A DNA stretch of 64,000 bases from Elephas maximus indicus (Eukaryota > Chordata > Mammalia > Proboscidea > Elephantidae): the NCBI RefSeq assembly GCF_024166365.1, contig NC_064839.1, positions 35,414,378-35,478,377 of the forward strand, in the 5' to 3' direction. Within the stretch, counting starts at the first letter, position 1, and the number at the start of each line of letters is the position of its first letter. Shown in pieces: positions 20,606 through 31,970 of the stretch. Under the pieces are notes generated by a model that saw nothing but the letters and a program-made list of their open reading frames with translations, was not told the DNA's origin and ran no database searches. The translations under genes and the position numbers were made by a program.

Positions 20606-21715
20606 GGACAGCCAGTGTTTTAAAGGAAGAAATGACAAGGTATGGAGACAGATTGGATGTAGTGAATTAGCCTTGAGGTTTCTGTCCAAGGACAGTAGAA
20701 GAATGGCTGTTACCAATGGGGAAAAAAAGAATGGAATAATTGGGAGGGTGTTACGCTTATATCGTTCAGCTTTGTTATAAAGCGCTTATGTGACATAACT
20801 GTTGGCTGTGGAGATTAAGGAGAAAAATTTTTATTTCTAAACATTACCCTGTAACTGGTCACACAGAACGAGAGCATATTTTTCCTTTATAGGGTCTTTT
20901 TTCTAGATTAAAGAAAGCTTTTGGCTTCCTCTGGAGAATGGATAGTATGTTCTTGTGAGTTTAATATTTTGTGTCTAGGGAAATACAAGTGATTTAGTTA
21001 CTTTAAGTGCCTCTTTAAGAAAGATGAACTGATTCCTTCATAAAATTTGTGTTCAATTTCAGCATAAAACAAAATTATTCCTGAAGTAATTTTTTATATG
21101 ACCGAAGTGCCAATGATTATGGTGTCAGTAGAATTCCCTTTTAAAAAGAATAAAAGAGTTACAAAACTCAAACTTGGTTTTATTTCTGTGACCTGACTCC
21201 CAAGACATTACTAGAATGCTTTGACATATTGCTAGTTAAAGATATGTGAAGTGCAAATTTTTTTTAACTTTTCTGCAACGTTTTTCTATTGTCTTATGAC
21301 CCTCTTGTTTTTAAATTTATGGATTATTTAGAAGACTTCATAAAATGTAAACTTAATGGGATAGAGAGATGAGAAAGTTGAGGTAGTATATCTTTCAATT
21401 TAATTAATCTGTTATATATATAAAATATTGCTCCTCACATATGGAAAATGGAAGTTTTTATTTTTTATTGAAAGAGACCCAGAAAAAGTTTAAAATATAC
21501 TTTTTAAAAATGAGTTGACATCCAACTAGCAAAATTAAAAAAGAAAGGACATTTGTCTTATTCAAAACTCTTTTGATTTCAAAGTATAGAAATCTATTTA
21601 AACTTATATAAAAGCACAGGGATGTTGTAAAGGTGCCGACAGGTCTCGGGAATCCAGGAAAAGCTCACTCTGATTTCTCCTTTCTCCTCAACTCAGAGCT
21701 TCTCTCTTTCTCTCT
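20606..21715. other. L2 continuation, then unassigned
   Basis: 20606-20720 looks like L2 continuing after the L1 insertion ('gacagattggatgtagtgaa'). Beyond that is AT-rich sequence I cannot assign. Confidence 0.45.
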
Positions 21716-23035
21716 GAGCATATCTGCTGTATCAGCTGTGTTCTTGTCCTTTTATGGTTTCATTTTTTACATTTAACTCTTTACATAGAATTTATTTTGG
21801 CTGTGGTATGTGGTAGAGATTTAACTTTTATTTTTCCAAATAGTTAACTAGTTGTCTCAGCATTATTTGTCAGATAATCCGCTTGCATGTTTAGTTCTGA
21901 TAGATTGGTAGTGGCTGCCTGCCTGGAATGCCTCCTGGGGAAAGATTCCAAAGTCATAGCTGGGTTCAGCAGGAAATAGTGCTATGATTTATTAGTGATG
22001 TCTGCAGTGAATATGCCAGAGGGTGGGGTAGAGTACACGTACTACATATCTGCCACCCAAAAAGTGACCTGTCCTTTTCTCATTGATTTGAAATGCACCT
22101 TTTTCATGTACTCAATTTTTTATATGGTGGAGTCTAATTCTGGATTTTCTCTTTGAATGTTTTGTAACATATCTGGACTGATAAACAATATCATGATAAA
22201 TGAAGAAGAAATTGAAGTTGTTGATGATTTTAGCCTACTTGGATGAGCAATCAGTGTCCATGAATGCAGCAGTCAAGAAATCAAATAACATATTGCATTG
22301 GGCAAATCTGCTGCAAGAGACCTCTTTAAAGTTTTAAAAAGCAAAGATGTCATTTTGCCGACTAAGGTGCACCTGACCCAAGCCATGGTCTTTTCAGTCA
22401 CTTCATATGCATGTAAAAGCTGGACAGTGAAAAAGGAAGACAGAAGAATTGATGCATTCCAACTGTGGTGTTGGTAAAGAATATCAAATATACCATGGAC
22501 TACCAGAAAAACCAAGAAATCAGTCTTAAAAGAAATATTACCAGAATATTCCTTAGAATCAAGGATGATGAAACTTTGGCACACTTACTTTGGACACATC
22601 ATCAGGAAAGACCAATCACTAGAAAAGGACATCGTGGTTGGTAAAGTAGCAGGTCAGTGATAATGAGGGAAACCCTCAATGAGATAGATTAACACAATAG
22701 CCGAAACAGTGGACTCAGACATACCAACAACCATGAAGATGGTACAGGTCTGGGCAGTGTTTTATTCTGTTGTATATCAGTCACTCTGAATCAGAGCCAA
22801 CTCGATGGCATTTAATAATAACAATTCAAGTGGACTGTACCAGGCAAGAAAAATTTTAAATAATCTATTGTTATTCTTTAAATTTTTCTTGTATGATATA
22901 GTTCACTTATTTCTCTAGATGAACTTTGGAATGATTTTATCATTAAAATCCTTTGATATTTTGACTGAAATTGGATTAAATCCATAAATTAATTTGGAGA
23001 GAATTGATGTCTTTGTATACTCTCTTTCCAAATAC
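21716..23035 (-). mobile_element. Old L1 remnant, broken by insertions
   Basis: Reversed ORF2 segments of an old L1 are visible at 21750-21880 ('tagaatttattttggctgtggtatg...ttgtctcagcattattt'), 22060-22160 ('tctcattgatttgaaatgc') and 22850-23035 ('ttggattaaatccataaattaatttgg'). Between them lie an unassigned insert (~21880-22055) and an RTE copy. Confidence 0.7.
22163..22833 (+). mobile_element. RTE LINE, 5'-truncated
   Basis: Sense copy starting at 'gataaacaatatcatgataaatg' and ending at the RTE tail 'gaatcagagccaactcgatggcatttaataataacaa'. Multiple stops and frameshifts; more diverged than the copy at 33.5 kb. Inserted into the old L1. Confidence 0.88.
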
Positions 23036-23615
23036 TGGATCTCACTCATTCATGTTCCAGTCATGCAGCCAAGGGGTATATAAGGAATGTTTCAATTGGC
23101 CAGGCCTAGGTCAGGAATTCACCCTTGGAGCCAGGGAATGGGGCAACTCCATTGGAACCACATGGACTGAAGGTGGAAAGGGTTGGTTCCTCAAAGGTCA
23201 ATTGAGGTGATGCTCTCAGAAGAAAGGGGAAGGATGCTAGGCAGACAGAAACCACAGATGTCCACTGCATTGTTGTAAAATCAGAAAATACTGATAGAGA
23301 TTAAATGGGAAAGTACCATGTTAGTTAAGAGATTTAAAAACTTTACAGTAAAAGGAAGCCAGAAGAATAAATTTGCTTGGGTACTGGTCAGCAGTTGAAG
23401 CTTTTTAAAAATTCTCGACACTTAAAAGTGAGTAATAAATTATTCTCAGCATTTATTTTGGTGGTATTTTGAACTTTTCTGTAAATTTCAGGCAACTTTG
23501 CAAGTATGCATTGTGATCATATTTTTACAGCTAGGATAACACAAATATAAAGAGCTTAGGAATAGGCCTTAAATTCAGAGATGAGGACTGAGAAAAATCT
23601 TTACTTTGTCTATAA
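23036..23615. other. Intron, nothing assigned
   Basis: No repeat or exon recognised. Confidence 0.4.
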
Positions 23616-23618
23616 AAA

Positions 23619-23735
23619 TGTTGTTGTTGTTGGGTGCCATTGACAGTGAACTGCCCCATAGGCTTTTCTTGGCTGTAATTTTTATGGAAGCAGATCACCA
23701 GGTCTTTCTCCTGTGGAGCCAGGGCTCTTTCTATC
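23619..23735 (-). repeat. AfroSINE-type fragment
   Basis: Begins like an RTE/SINE tail (gttgttgttgttgggtgccattgac). It then has 'aactgccccataggcttttcttgg', 'ttatggaagcagatcaccaggtctttctcc' of the long AfroSINE type. The head is missing and there is an internal deletion. Confidence 0.7.
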
Positions 23736-23739
23736 AATT

Positions 23740-24190
23740 TTTTTTTTTGGTAAGAATTATTTTGATTGCAAGCGGCAGAAACCCCAAACTGACCTAATTT
23801 GAGCAGAAGTGGAATGTATTGCCTCATGTAACTCTTAAGACTAGGAGTAGATCTAGGTTTAGGTACTGTGGGATCCAAAGGCTCAAATTATCTTGGCCAC
23901 CTCATCTGCTGTGGAGAGTCTAACCCTGTGCAGTAACATAAGATGGCACCAGCAGTTCTAGGAATATATTGCACCAACTTAATAACCCCTGTTTAGAAAA
24001 AAAAAAGGTTTTTTTCTAGCACCCATATATCAGTCTCAGGGAAGGACTCTGATTAGCTCTGCTTTAGCTTTACCTACCCCATCTTTTTGCCAAGTTGGAG
24101 ACTATGATTAACCAGGCCTAGGTCATATACCCTGCCTGGTATATCAAGGTTGGCAGCCTTACAGAGCTATGTGGAATGGGTGGTTGCTAG
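23740..24190. repeat. Old interspersed repeat, unnamed
   Basis: Resembles a common mammalian repeat ('attgcaagcggcagaaaccccaaactg...gagcagaagtggaatgtattg...gatggcaccagcagttctagg...ggactctgattagctctgc'). I cannot assign the family. Confidence 0.5.
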
Positions 24191-24264
24191 GCCAACAACA
24201 ACAAAAAAAAACAACTCATGTCCACTATAACAAGGCAGATGTTGAGGCTTGAAATGTTTTATAG

Positions 24265-24336
24265 CTAAATTATTGTTAAAATTAATAATTATTGTTATTA
24301 CTAAATTATTGTTAAAACTAATGACCGTTATTGAGA
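24265..24336. repeat. 36-bp tandem duplication
   Basis: The unit beginning ctaaattattgttaaaa at 24265 is repeated at 24301. The second unit is diverged towards its end, where it merges into a MIR. Confidence 0.7.
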
Positions 24337-24525
24337 GCTTCCTCTACTAAGCACTTTGCATACATTAGCACAATTTATTCTTTAACAGCCCTATGAGTGT
24401 CATTTCCATTCTAAATATGAAGAAATTGAATTCTGGAGAGGTTAAATAATTTGGCCAAAGTCACAGTACTTGTAGGTGGTAGAGGTAAGATTAGTTACCT
24501 AGATTTGTTAGACTCCACAGCTCTT
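24300..24525 (-). repeat. MIR SINE
   Basis: Reversed MIR: 'taagcactttgcatacattagc', 'aacagccctatgag', 'gaagaaattgaattctggagaggttaaataa', 'ggccaaagtcacagtac'. Confidence 0.85.
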
Positions 24526-25477
24526 GCTATTTTAACCATTATAATAGAGTACCTCTCTGACGGAACAGCTTGGATTAAGTTGCTTGCAAGTCCAAAGACT
24601 AACAGGATTTATTATGATGATTGGGTTAATGTGTAGGTAATTGTGCTCTGGATTCTGTGTTATTGCATCTGTATAGAGGTTATCCATCTTTGTCTCTAAT
24701 TTTTCATTCTGGGCACAAATAGAGAACTGTATGTAATTAATCAACTCATATTGAATGCCCACACCCTGTTAGGAAAGGTACTCTGGGAGAAATGGAGAGA
24801 AAATATGCGTTTACGGAGACTCTACTTTTAAGAAATACCAGAAACGGTTTTACAAACACTAATAAACTAACTAGACGTAAATGAACGCAGAGTATTTCAT
24901 ACATTACAAATCACAGACAAAGCTGGGAGAGCTTGGAATAAAGGAGCAAGTAATATTAGAATGTGTTTTGAGTCAGATGAGAGAAGGGAGGGACATGGAA
25001 TAAGGTGGAAGGTGGGGAAGATGTAGGTATTCTTTGTAAGGGAAGTGGCATGTCCAAAGGGCAAAGATAGGAACAAGCAAGTGATGTTCAAACTCCAGCA
25101 AACACATTGGATGAAATAGCCAATTTTCAAGATTCTGGAGCACCTACTTATTAATAATTTTAATATTTTATTAGTAATAATGATACTAATTCTTTAATGT
25201 TATAACTCTATTCATCATCCACTGCTTTTTAATGTAAAAACTCATTTTTCTTTTGTAATTATTGTAGCCAAATTTTTTGTTAGTTCTCTCATTTTTAATG
25301 TTTTACTATGTTATTAACTTTTGGAAAACACCAGTTTTAACAAAGTAGCATTCTCCAACCTCTATCCACCTTTACAAATTCTTGCCCAAGTGAAACACAG
25401 TCTCTTTGATGGGGACATTAGTGTCATGGATTTGCCTCCTTACTCAGTGGTAATTATTGGCTAGTAAAGGTATTTCG
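24526..25477. other. AT-rich intron, nothing assigned
   Basis: No exon or named repeat seen. Confidence 0.4.
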
Positions 25478-25690
25478 TTCCTGGAGAAGGACATCATGCT
25501 TGGTAAGGTAGAGGGTCACCAAAAAAGAGGAAGACCCTCTGCAGGATGGATTGACACACTGACTGCAACAATGTGCTGAAACAGCAACAATTGTGAGGAT
25601 GGTACAGGACCTGGCATTGTTTTCTTCTGTTATACATAGGATCGCTATAAGTAGGAACCACTCGATGGCACCTAACAAGAGCAAAGGAAT
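25478..25690 (+). mobile_element. RTE LINE, last ~200 bp
   Basis: 'ctggagaaggacatcatgcttggtaaggtagaggg' to 'cactcgatggcacctaacaagagc'. This is the C-terminal end of the RTE ORF (the DIMLGKVEGQ...KRGRP segment) and the 3' tail. Severely 5'-truncated. Confidence 0.9.
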
Positions 25691-26508
25691 TGTTAGGTTT
25701 TTTTTCATTGCCATAAGGAGTGTCTACATTTAAGAAAACAGCTAGTAATATATCCATATTTTAGAGTATTTTAGAGTACTAAGAATAAATATTCTTTATT
25801 GGTCTTTTCAACTGTTACTAATTACATTCTAGAATTACAAATGCATTTATTTTTACAATGAGCATAAATTAAAAGTAACTGAAGAAATTAAAGTTGGCTG
25901 TGGCCCTACACACAGATATAAATTCTGCAAAAGCACGAACAAAAAAGACTAAAGTGAATTTCTGAAAAGCAGTGTTCATCGCAGATGTTTTAATATTGAT
26001 TTACTTTGTCCATTTCTACTATAATAGAGTTGATTTTTGTACTTAACTCCATTTTATTTTAGGGTACAGAATAATAACAGTACTCACAAGACTGGTATAA
26101 AGTGTTTATACTGGAAAATAAAAAAAGTGAAATAATTTTAAGTATTGCCAAGCTGTTTTCACCACTCAGGTCTGGCAGGTAGTCTTTGACAGTTGTATTT
26201 ATTTGCATATTTTCACATACACATTTTACAAGAAGAATGTTTTATCTCTGCTTCTCTCTCAGGAGATTGTGTTGGGAGAAGGGAGATCTATTCAGATCTT
26301 ATTCCTCTACCACCTATCAGTTTCCTCCCACTATTCTCCTTTTATTTCTCATATTTCCTCCTACTTCCCCTGTGCTTCAATCTAAAAAGAAGGCTTTGGG
26401 ATCTCCAACCCTGTGGATGTAGCTGTAGAAACTACCTGGTTCTTCAATACCAAAAATACTTCAGTTCCAAACTGAAGCTTGAGAGGACAGGGTACTTGAA
26501 CAAAAATA
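25691..26508. other. Intron, nothing assigned
   Basis: The overlapping + ORFs at 26186-26534 have no coding signature. No repeat recognised. Confidence 0.4.
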
Positions 26509-26523
26509 AAGCAAAGCATTTTT

Positions 26524-28654
26524 TTTTTAATTAACTTTTATTAAGCTTCAAGTGAACGTTTACAAATCCAGTCTGTCACGTATAAGTTTACATACATCTT
26601 ACTCCCTAATCCCACTTGCTCTCCCCCTATTGAGTCAGCCCTTTCAGTCTCTCCTTTCGTGACAATTTTGCCAGCTTCCCTCTCTCTCTATCCTCCCATC
26701 CCCCCTCCAGATAAGAGTTGCAAACACACTCTCAAGTGTCCACCTGATTTAATTAGTTCACTCTTCATCAGCATCTCTCTCCCCTCCGCTGACCAGTCCC
26801 TTTCATGTCTGATGAGTTGTCTTCGGGGATGGTTCCTGTCCTGTGCCCACAGAAGGTCTGGGGAGCATTGCCGCCGGGATTCCTCTAGTCTCAGTCAGAC
26901 CATTAAGTATGGTCTTTTTATGAGAATTTGGGGTCTGCATCCCACTGATCTCCTGCTCCCTCAGGAGTTCTCTGTTGTGCTCCCTGTCAGGGCAGTCATC
27001 GCTTGGGGCCGGGCACCAACTAGTTCTTCTGGTCTCAGGATGATGTAGGTCACTGGCTGATGTGGCCCTTTCTGTCTCTTGGGTTCTTAGTTGTCGTGTG
27101 ACCTTGGTGTTCTTCATTTTCCTTTGCTTCAGGTGGGTTGAGACCAATTGATGCATCTTAGATGGCCGCTTGTTAGTATTTAAGACCCCAGACGCCATAT
27201 TTCAAAGTGGGATGCAGAATGTTTTCATAATAGAATTATTTTGCCAATTGACTTAGAAGTTCCCTCAAACCGTGTTCCCCAGACCCCCGCCCCTGCTCCG
27301 CTGACCTTTGAAGCATTCATTTTATCCCAGAAACTTCTTTGCTTTTGGTCCAGTCCAATTGAGCTGACCTTCCATGTATTGAGTGTTGTCTTTCCCTTCA
27401 CCTAAAGCAGTTCTTATCTACTGATTAATCAATAAAAAACCCTCTCCCTCCCTCCCTCCCTCCCCCCTTCGTAACCACAAAAGTATGTGTTCTTCTCAGT
27501 TTATACTATTTCTCAAGATCTTATAATAGTGGTCTTATACAATATTTGTCCTTTTGCCTCTGACTAATTTTGCTCAGCATAATGCCTTCCAGGTTCCTCC
27601 ATGTTATGAAATGTTTCAGAGATTCGTCACTGTTCTTTATCGATGCGTAGTATTCCATTGTGTGAATATACCACAATTTATTTATCCATTCATCCGTTGA
27701 CGGACACCTTGGTTGCTTCTAGCTTTTTGCTATTGTAAACAGAGCTGCATTAACATGGGTGTGCATATATCTGTTTGTGTGAAGGCTCTTATTTCTCTAG
27801 GGTATATTCCGAGGAGTGGGATTTCTGGGTTGTATGGTAGTTCTATTTCTAACTGTTTAAGATAACGCCAGATAGATTTCCAAAGTGGTTGTACCATTTT
27901 ACAATCCCTCCGCAGCCTCTCCAACATTTATTATTTTGTGTTTTTTGGATTAATGCTAGCCTTGTTGATGTGAGATGGAATCTCATCGTAGTTTTAATTT
28001 GCATTTCTCTAATGGCTAATGATCGAGAGCATTTTCTCATGTATCTGTTGCCTGCCTGAATACCTTCTTCAGTGAAATGTGTGTTCATATCCTTTGCCCA
28101 CTTCTTGATTGGGTTGTTTGTCTTTTTGTGGTTGAGTTTTGACAGAATCATGTAGATTTTAGAGATCAGGCGCTGGTCTGAGATGTCATAGCTGAAAATT
28201 CTTTCCCAGTCTGTAGGTGGTCTTTTTACTCTTTTGGTGAAGTCTTTAGATGAGCATAGGTGTTTGATTTTTAGGAGCTCCCAGTTATCTGGTTTCTCTT
28301 CATCATTTTTGGTAGTGTTTTGTATTCTGTTTATGCCTTGTATTAGTGCTCCTAGGGTTGTCCCTATTTTTTCTTCCATGATCTTTATCATTTTAGTCTT
28401 TATGTTTAGGTCTTTGATCCACTTGGAGTTAGTTTTTGTGCATTGTGTGAGGTATGGGTCCTGTTTCATTCTTTTGCAAATGGATATCCAGTTATGCCAG
28501 CACCATTTGTTAAAAAGACGATCTTTTCCCCAATTAACTGACACTGGTCCTTTGTCAAATATCAGCTGTTCATACGTGGATGGATTTATATCTGGGTTCT
28601 CAATTCTGTTCCATTGGTCTATGTGCCTGTTGTTGTACCAGTACCAGGCTGTTT
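26524..28654 (-). mobile_element. L1, 5'-truncated, 15-bp TSD
   Basis: Minus-strand L1 of the same lineage as the full-length copy. It has poly(A) (T run at ~26519-26529), an AATAAA (reverse tttatt ~26538), a ~1 kb 3' UTR with a C-rich (G-rich in sense) tract at 27440-27470, and the last ~1.1 kb of ORF2. The ORF2 remnant is split into frames ending near 27730 and 27849, because ~30 bases around the 'ccaccagcagtgtatgag' site are missing and substitutions occur. The exact duplication aagcaaagcattttt flanks it at 26509-26523 and 28655-28669. Visibly close to the intact copy, so probably recent. Confidence 0.95.
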
Positions 28655-28825
28655 AAGCAAAGCATTTTTGATGGCCATTAACTCTGTGTGTGACCTTGGG
28701 AAGAAATAATTTCAGCATTACAAACCTACATCTCTTATCTATTAAAAATATCATCTCTTCCAGCTGTAATATTTTATAATTCTAAATATAGGATAGTTAG
28801 AGAATGGAGAGTTGTAGTTAATATG

Positions 28826-29000
28826 CCCACTGTCGTTGACGTCAAGTTGGTTCTGACTCATAGTTACCCCGTATGATTTCCAAGGCTGTAAACCTCTACA
28901 GACGTAGACTGCCATATCTTTCTCTCACGGAACCGCTGGTGGTTTTGAACCACCAGTCTTTCAGTTAGCAGTCAAGCACTTTAACCACAGTGCCACCAGT
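28826..29000 (-). repeat. AfroSINE, diverged
   Basis: Reverse copy: 'gttgacgtcaagttggttctgactcatag', 'gacgtagactgccatatctttctc', 'ggtggttttgaaccaccag', and the head ending 'cacagtgccaccag'. It is the long form and more diverged than most. Confidence 0.85.
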
Positions 29001-29848
29001 TGATTGTATACAAATATAAGGATTGTCAGAGAATTAGAATATAATCAAATGATTTTTAACATTAACAACATTCTAAATATAATGGATTCTTTAATAATTC
29101 AGATGGAACTTTAGCATTTGCAATATCTGATTTTTCATATGTTGTTGTTCTAGAGATGCACGGAAGTGCCAGGTAAAAATTTTATGTTATGGATTTGCAG
29201 ATAAATCAGCTTTTGCTGTTCCACCTTTTTAATAACTATCAACCGATCTCCTTTAGGCCAACACAGGCAGCATTTACTAAAGCAATCGTTTTCACTAAGC
29301 AGAAGATAATCACTTAAGAAAAATAGTGAACGATCTAGATTACAATTAATTTTGCCACTGATACTGTATAACTTGAAGTTTCTTTATTGTTCTTTAGTGA
29401 ATGAGGGTAAGACTTCTGCAGTGAAGATTTGTAATCTTAGTGAATATTGCAAAGAAAGGCCAAAGTCCAGGAATAAGATATCAAATTATTCTTCTTTACC
29501 TTTTTTAGTGTGAAAAGGGCAAACTATTTACATAAATTATTACGCTTGTTTGTGTTGGCCATGATTGTCAAACATAATCACTCACAGTTGCAAAATAGAT
29601 GTTAGGAATATTTTGACAAGGTGGCGAGTCAGTTTCTTTTACAAAAAATTTAATATGTATCTCTATTAGAATTAGCACACTGGCATGCTCCTCTAGACTG
29701 AGTCCTTTGAGGAAAGAATTGTACCTTATTCATCATTGTGTTCCTGACACCTAGGAAAGTACCAGTTCCATTGTTGGTATTCTATATATTTGTTTAAGAA
29801 GGATAGAATAATACAGAACATTGAATAGCAAGTATAAAAAGATCATAT
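29001..29848. other. Intron; small L2 3' end
   Basis: A sense L2/MIR-type 3' end is likely at ~29690-29800 ('gactgagtcctttgaggaaagaattg...cattgtgttcctgacacctagg'). The rest is unassigned. Confidence 0.45.
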
Positions 29849-30023
29849 AAAAAAAAAAAGTTGCTGTTGAGTCTGTTCCGATTTGTGGCAACCCCATGCG
29901 TGTCAGAGTAGAGCTGTGCTCCATAGGGTTTTCAGTTGCTGATTTTTTAGTAGATTGCCAGGCCTTTCTTCACAGGCACCTCTGGGTAGACTCAAACTGC
30001 CAACCTTCCCGTTAGCAGTTGAT
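29849..30023 (-). repeat. AfroSINE, reverse
   Basis: A-run, then 'ttgctgttgagtctgttccg', 'gtggcaaccccatgcgtgtcag', 'agtagattgccaggcctttcttc', 'ctcaaactgccaacc'. A variant with the 'accccatgtgtgtcag' body. The head is lost next to the L1 remnant. Confidence 0.8.
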
Positions 30024-30978
30024 TCTTTTTTTAATACTGATTGTATTTGATTATACGAGTATACCACAGTTCTCTTGTTGATGGACATGTGGGGTATTTC
30101 CAGTTTCTGGATGTTATGAATGAGGCTGTTACAAACATTTTTGTTCAATGTTTTGTGTGAGTGAACATGTTTTCATTTCTTTTGGGTAAAATTGCTGGGT
30201 TATAGGGTAGATGTGTGTTTAACTTTGTAAGAGATGGTCAAACAGCTCTGTAGAGTAGAAGTTCCATGTTACACTCCCAAAAACACTCTACGAGCGTTTC
30301 AGTTGCTTTACATCCTTGTAGACATTAGGTGTTCCTACTCTTTTTATTGTAAGCATTTTAGTGGGAATGAAATGGTATTTCGTTGTGATTTTAATTTTTA
30401 TTTCCTCAGTGAATAAAGATATTGAGCACCTTTTCACATTTTTATTGGCCATTCATATATCTGGCCTTTTTTATTAACTGAGTTATTTATTTTTTCATTG
30501 TTGGTTTGTAGGATTTCTTTATATATTCTGCATACAAGCCTGTTGTCAGTTGTATGTGTCGTGAATATTTCTTCCCAGTCTGTAGCTTATCTATTCATTT
30601 TCTTATGCGGTCCCATTTATTTATTTTGTCTTTTACTATTTGTACTTTTGTAACTAGATAATCCATGTTTAAAAACTAGGCCTGACAGTGTTTATAGTTT
30701 GTGCATTTAGGTTGTTAATCCATTTTAAATTTGTTTTTGTGTATAGTGTGAGGCATGGGTTCTGTTTCATTTTTTTGTATGTGGAAATCCAGTTTTCCCA
30801 TCACCATTTATTGAAGAGACTCTTCTTTCCCCATCAAATGAACTTAGCACCCTTGTCAAAAATCAGTTGACCATAGATGTGTCTGTGGGTTTATTTCTAG
30901 ACTTTCAGTTCTATTCCTTTGGTCTATGTGTCCATTGTTATATCAGTACCTGGCTGTTTTGATTACTGTAGCTGTATA

Positions 30979-31140
30979 CCAAACCCATTGCCATCAAGTC
31001 GATTCTGACTCATAGTGACCTTATAGGAAGGAGAGAGTAGTACTGCCCCATGAGGTTTCCAAGAAGTGGCTGGGGGATTCAAACTGCCAACCTTTTGGTT
31101 AGCAGCTGTAGCTGTTAACCACTGCGCCAACAGGGCTCCT
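30979..31140 (-). repeat. AfroSINE, reverse, TSD
   Basis: Complete reverse copy from 'ccaaacccattgccatc' to the head '...gccaacagggctcct'. It is flanked by gtagctgtata at 30968-30978 and 31141-31151. Confidence 0.93.
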
Positions 31141-31151
31141 GTAGCTGTATA

Positions 31152-31310
31152 AAAAACCCGCTGCCGTCAAGTCGATTCCGACTCATAGCGACCCTATAGG
31201 ACAGAGTAGAACTGCCCCATAGAGTTTCCAAGGAGCGCCTGGTGGATTTCAAACTGTCAGCCTTTTGGTTAGCAGCCATGGCACTTAACCACTAAGCCAC
31301 CAGGGTTTCC
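31152..31310 (-). repeat. AfroSINE, reverse, same target
   Basis: Complete reverse copy from 'aaaaacccgctgccgtc' to 'ccaccagggtttcc'. It begins right after the second gtagctgtata and ends before ctaggtgtata, a one- or two-base variant of the same target. It is closer to the consensus than its neighbour. Confidence 0.95.
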
Positions 31311-31970
31311 CTAGGTGTATAATATGGTTTAAAATCAGGAAGTATGTCTTTCAACTTTGGCTTAGCTATTTGAGGCCTCTTGCCATTCCATATAATGTTG
31401 AGGATTGGTTTTTCTATTTCTGTAAAAAAGGCTGTTGGAATTTTGATTGGGATTGCATTGAATCTGTAGATCATTTTGAGTAGTGTTGACAATATTAACT
31501 CTTACAATCCATGAACATGGGACATCTTTCCATTTATTTAAGTCTTCTTTAATCTCTTTCAAAAGTTTTTTATAGTTCTCATTGTATAACTCCTCCATGT
31601 CTCTGGTTAGATTTATTCCTAGGTATTTTATTTTCTTAGATGCTATTGTAAATGGAATTTTTTCCCAAATTTTCCTTTCAGATTTCTCATTGCTAATGTA
31701 TAGAAACCCAACTGATTTTTGGTTGTTGACGTTGTACCCTACAATTTACTAAATTGCTCTGTTAGCTTTGGAAGTTTTCTTGTGAACTCCTTGGGGTTTT
31801 CTATATATGGGATCATATCATCCATTTATTTTCTTAATGGTGGATTTTGATAAGCAGAAATTTTTTCTTTCATGGTTAGTGTTTTGTGTCCTGTCCAAGA
31901 AATCTTTGCCTGGGTTCTCCAAGGTCACAGAAATCTTCCATGCTTACTTCCAGAAACTTTATGATTTTGA

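Larger units (their letters stand above)
30024..31970 (-). mobile_element. Old L1M remnant with SINE insertions
   Basis: Reversed ORF2 3' half of an ancient L1: 'ctcttgttgatggacatgtgggg', 'gatattgagcaccttttcac', 'cccatcaccatttattgaagagactc', 'ttgattgggattgcattgaatctgtagatc', 'agatttattcctaggtattttattt'. Order breaks near 31850, where a more 3' part ('ctttgcctgggttctccaaggtc') reappears, so it is rearranged. Two AfroSINEs interrupt it. Minus-strand ORFs at 31292-31598 are its fragments. Confidence 0.85.

Noticed and set aside
26659..27048. 129-codon + ORF, similar to one at 54973-55473
   Set aside because: Both are antisense to the L1 3' UTR. Their similarity reflects the shared transposon and not a gene family.
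30968..31321. Regularly spaced short repeats resembling a CRISPR-like array
   Set aside because: The 11-bp repeats are target-site duplications around two AfroSINEs. The genome is a mammal's.
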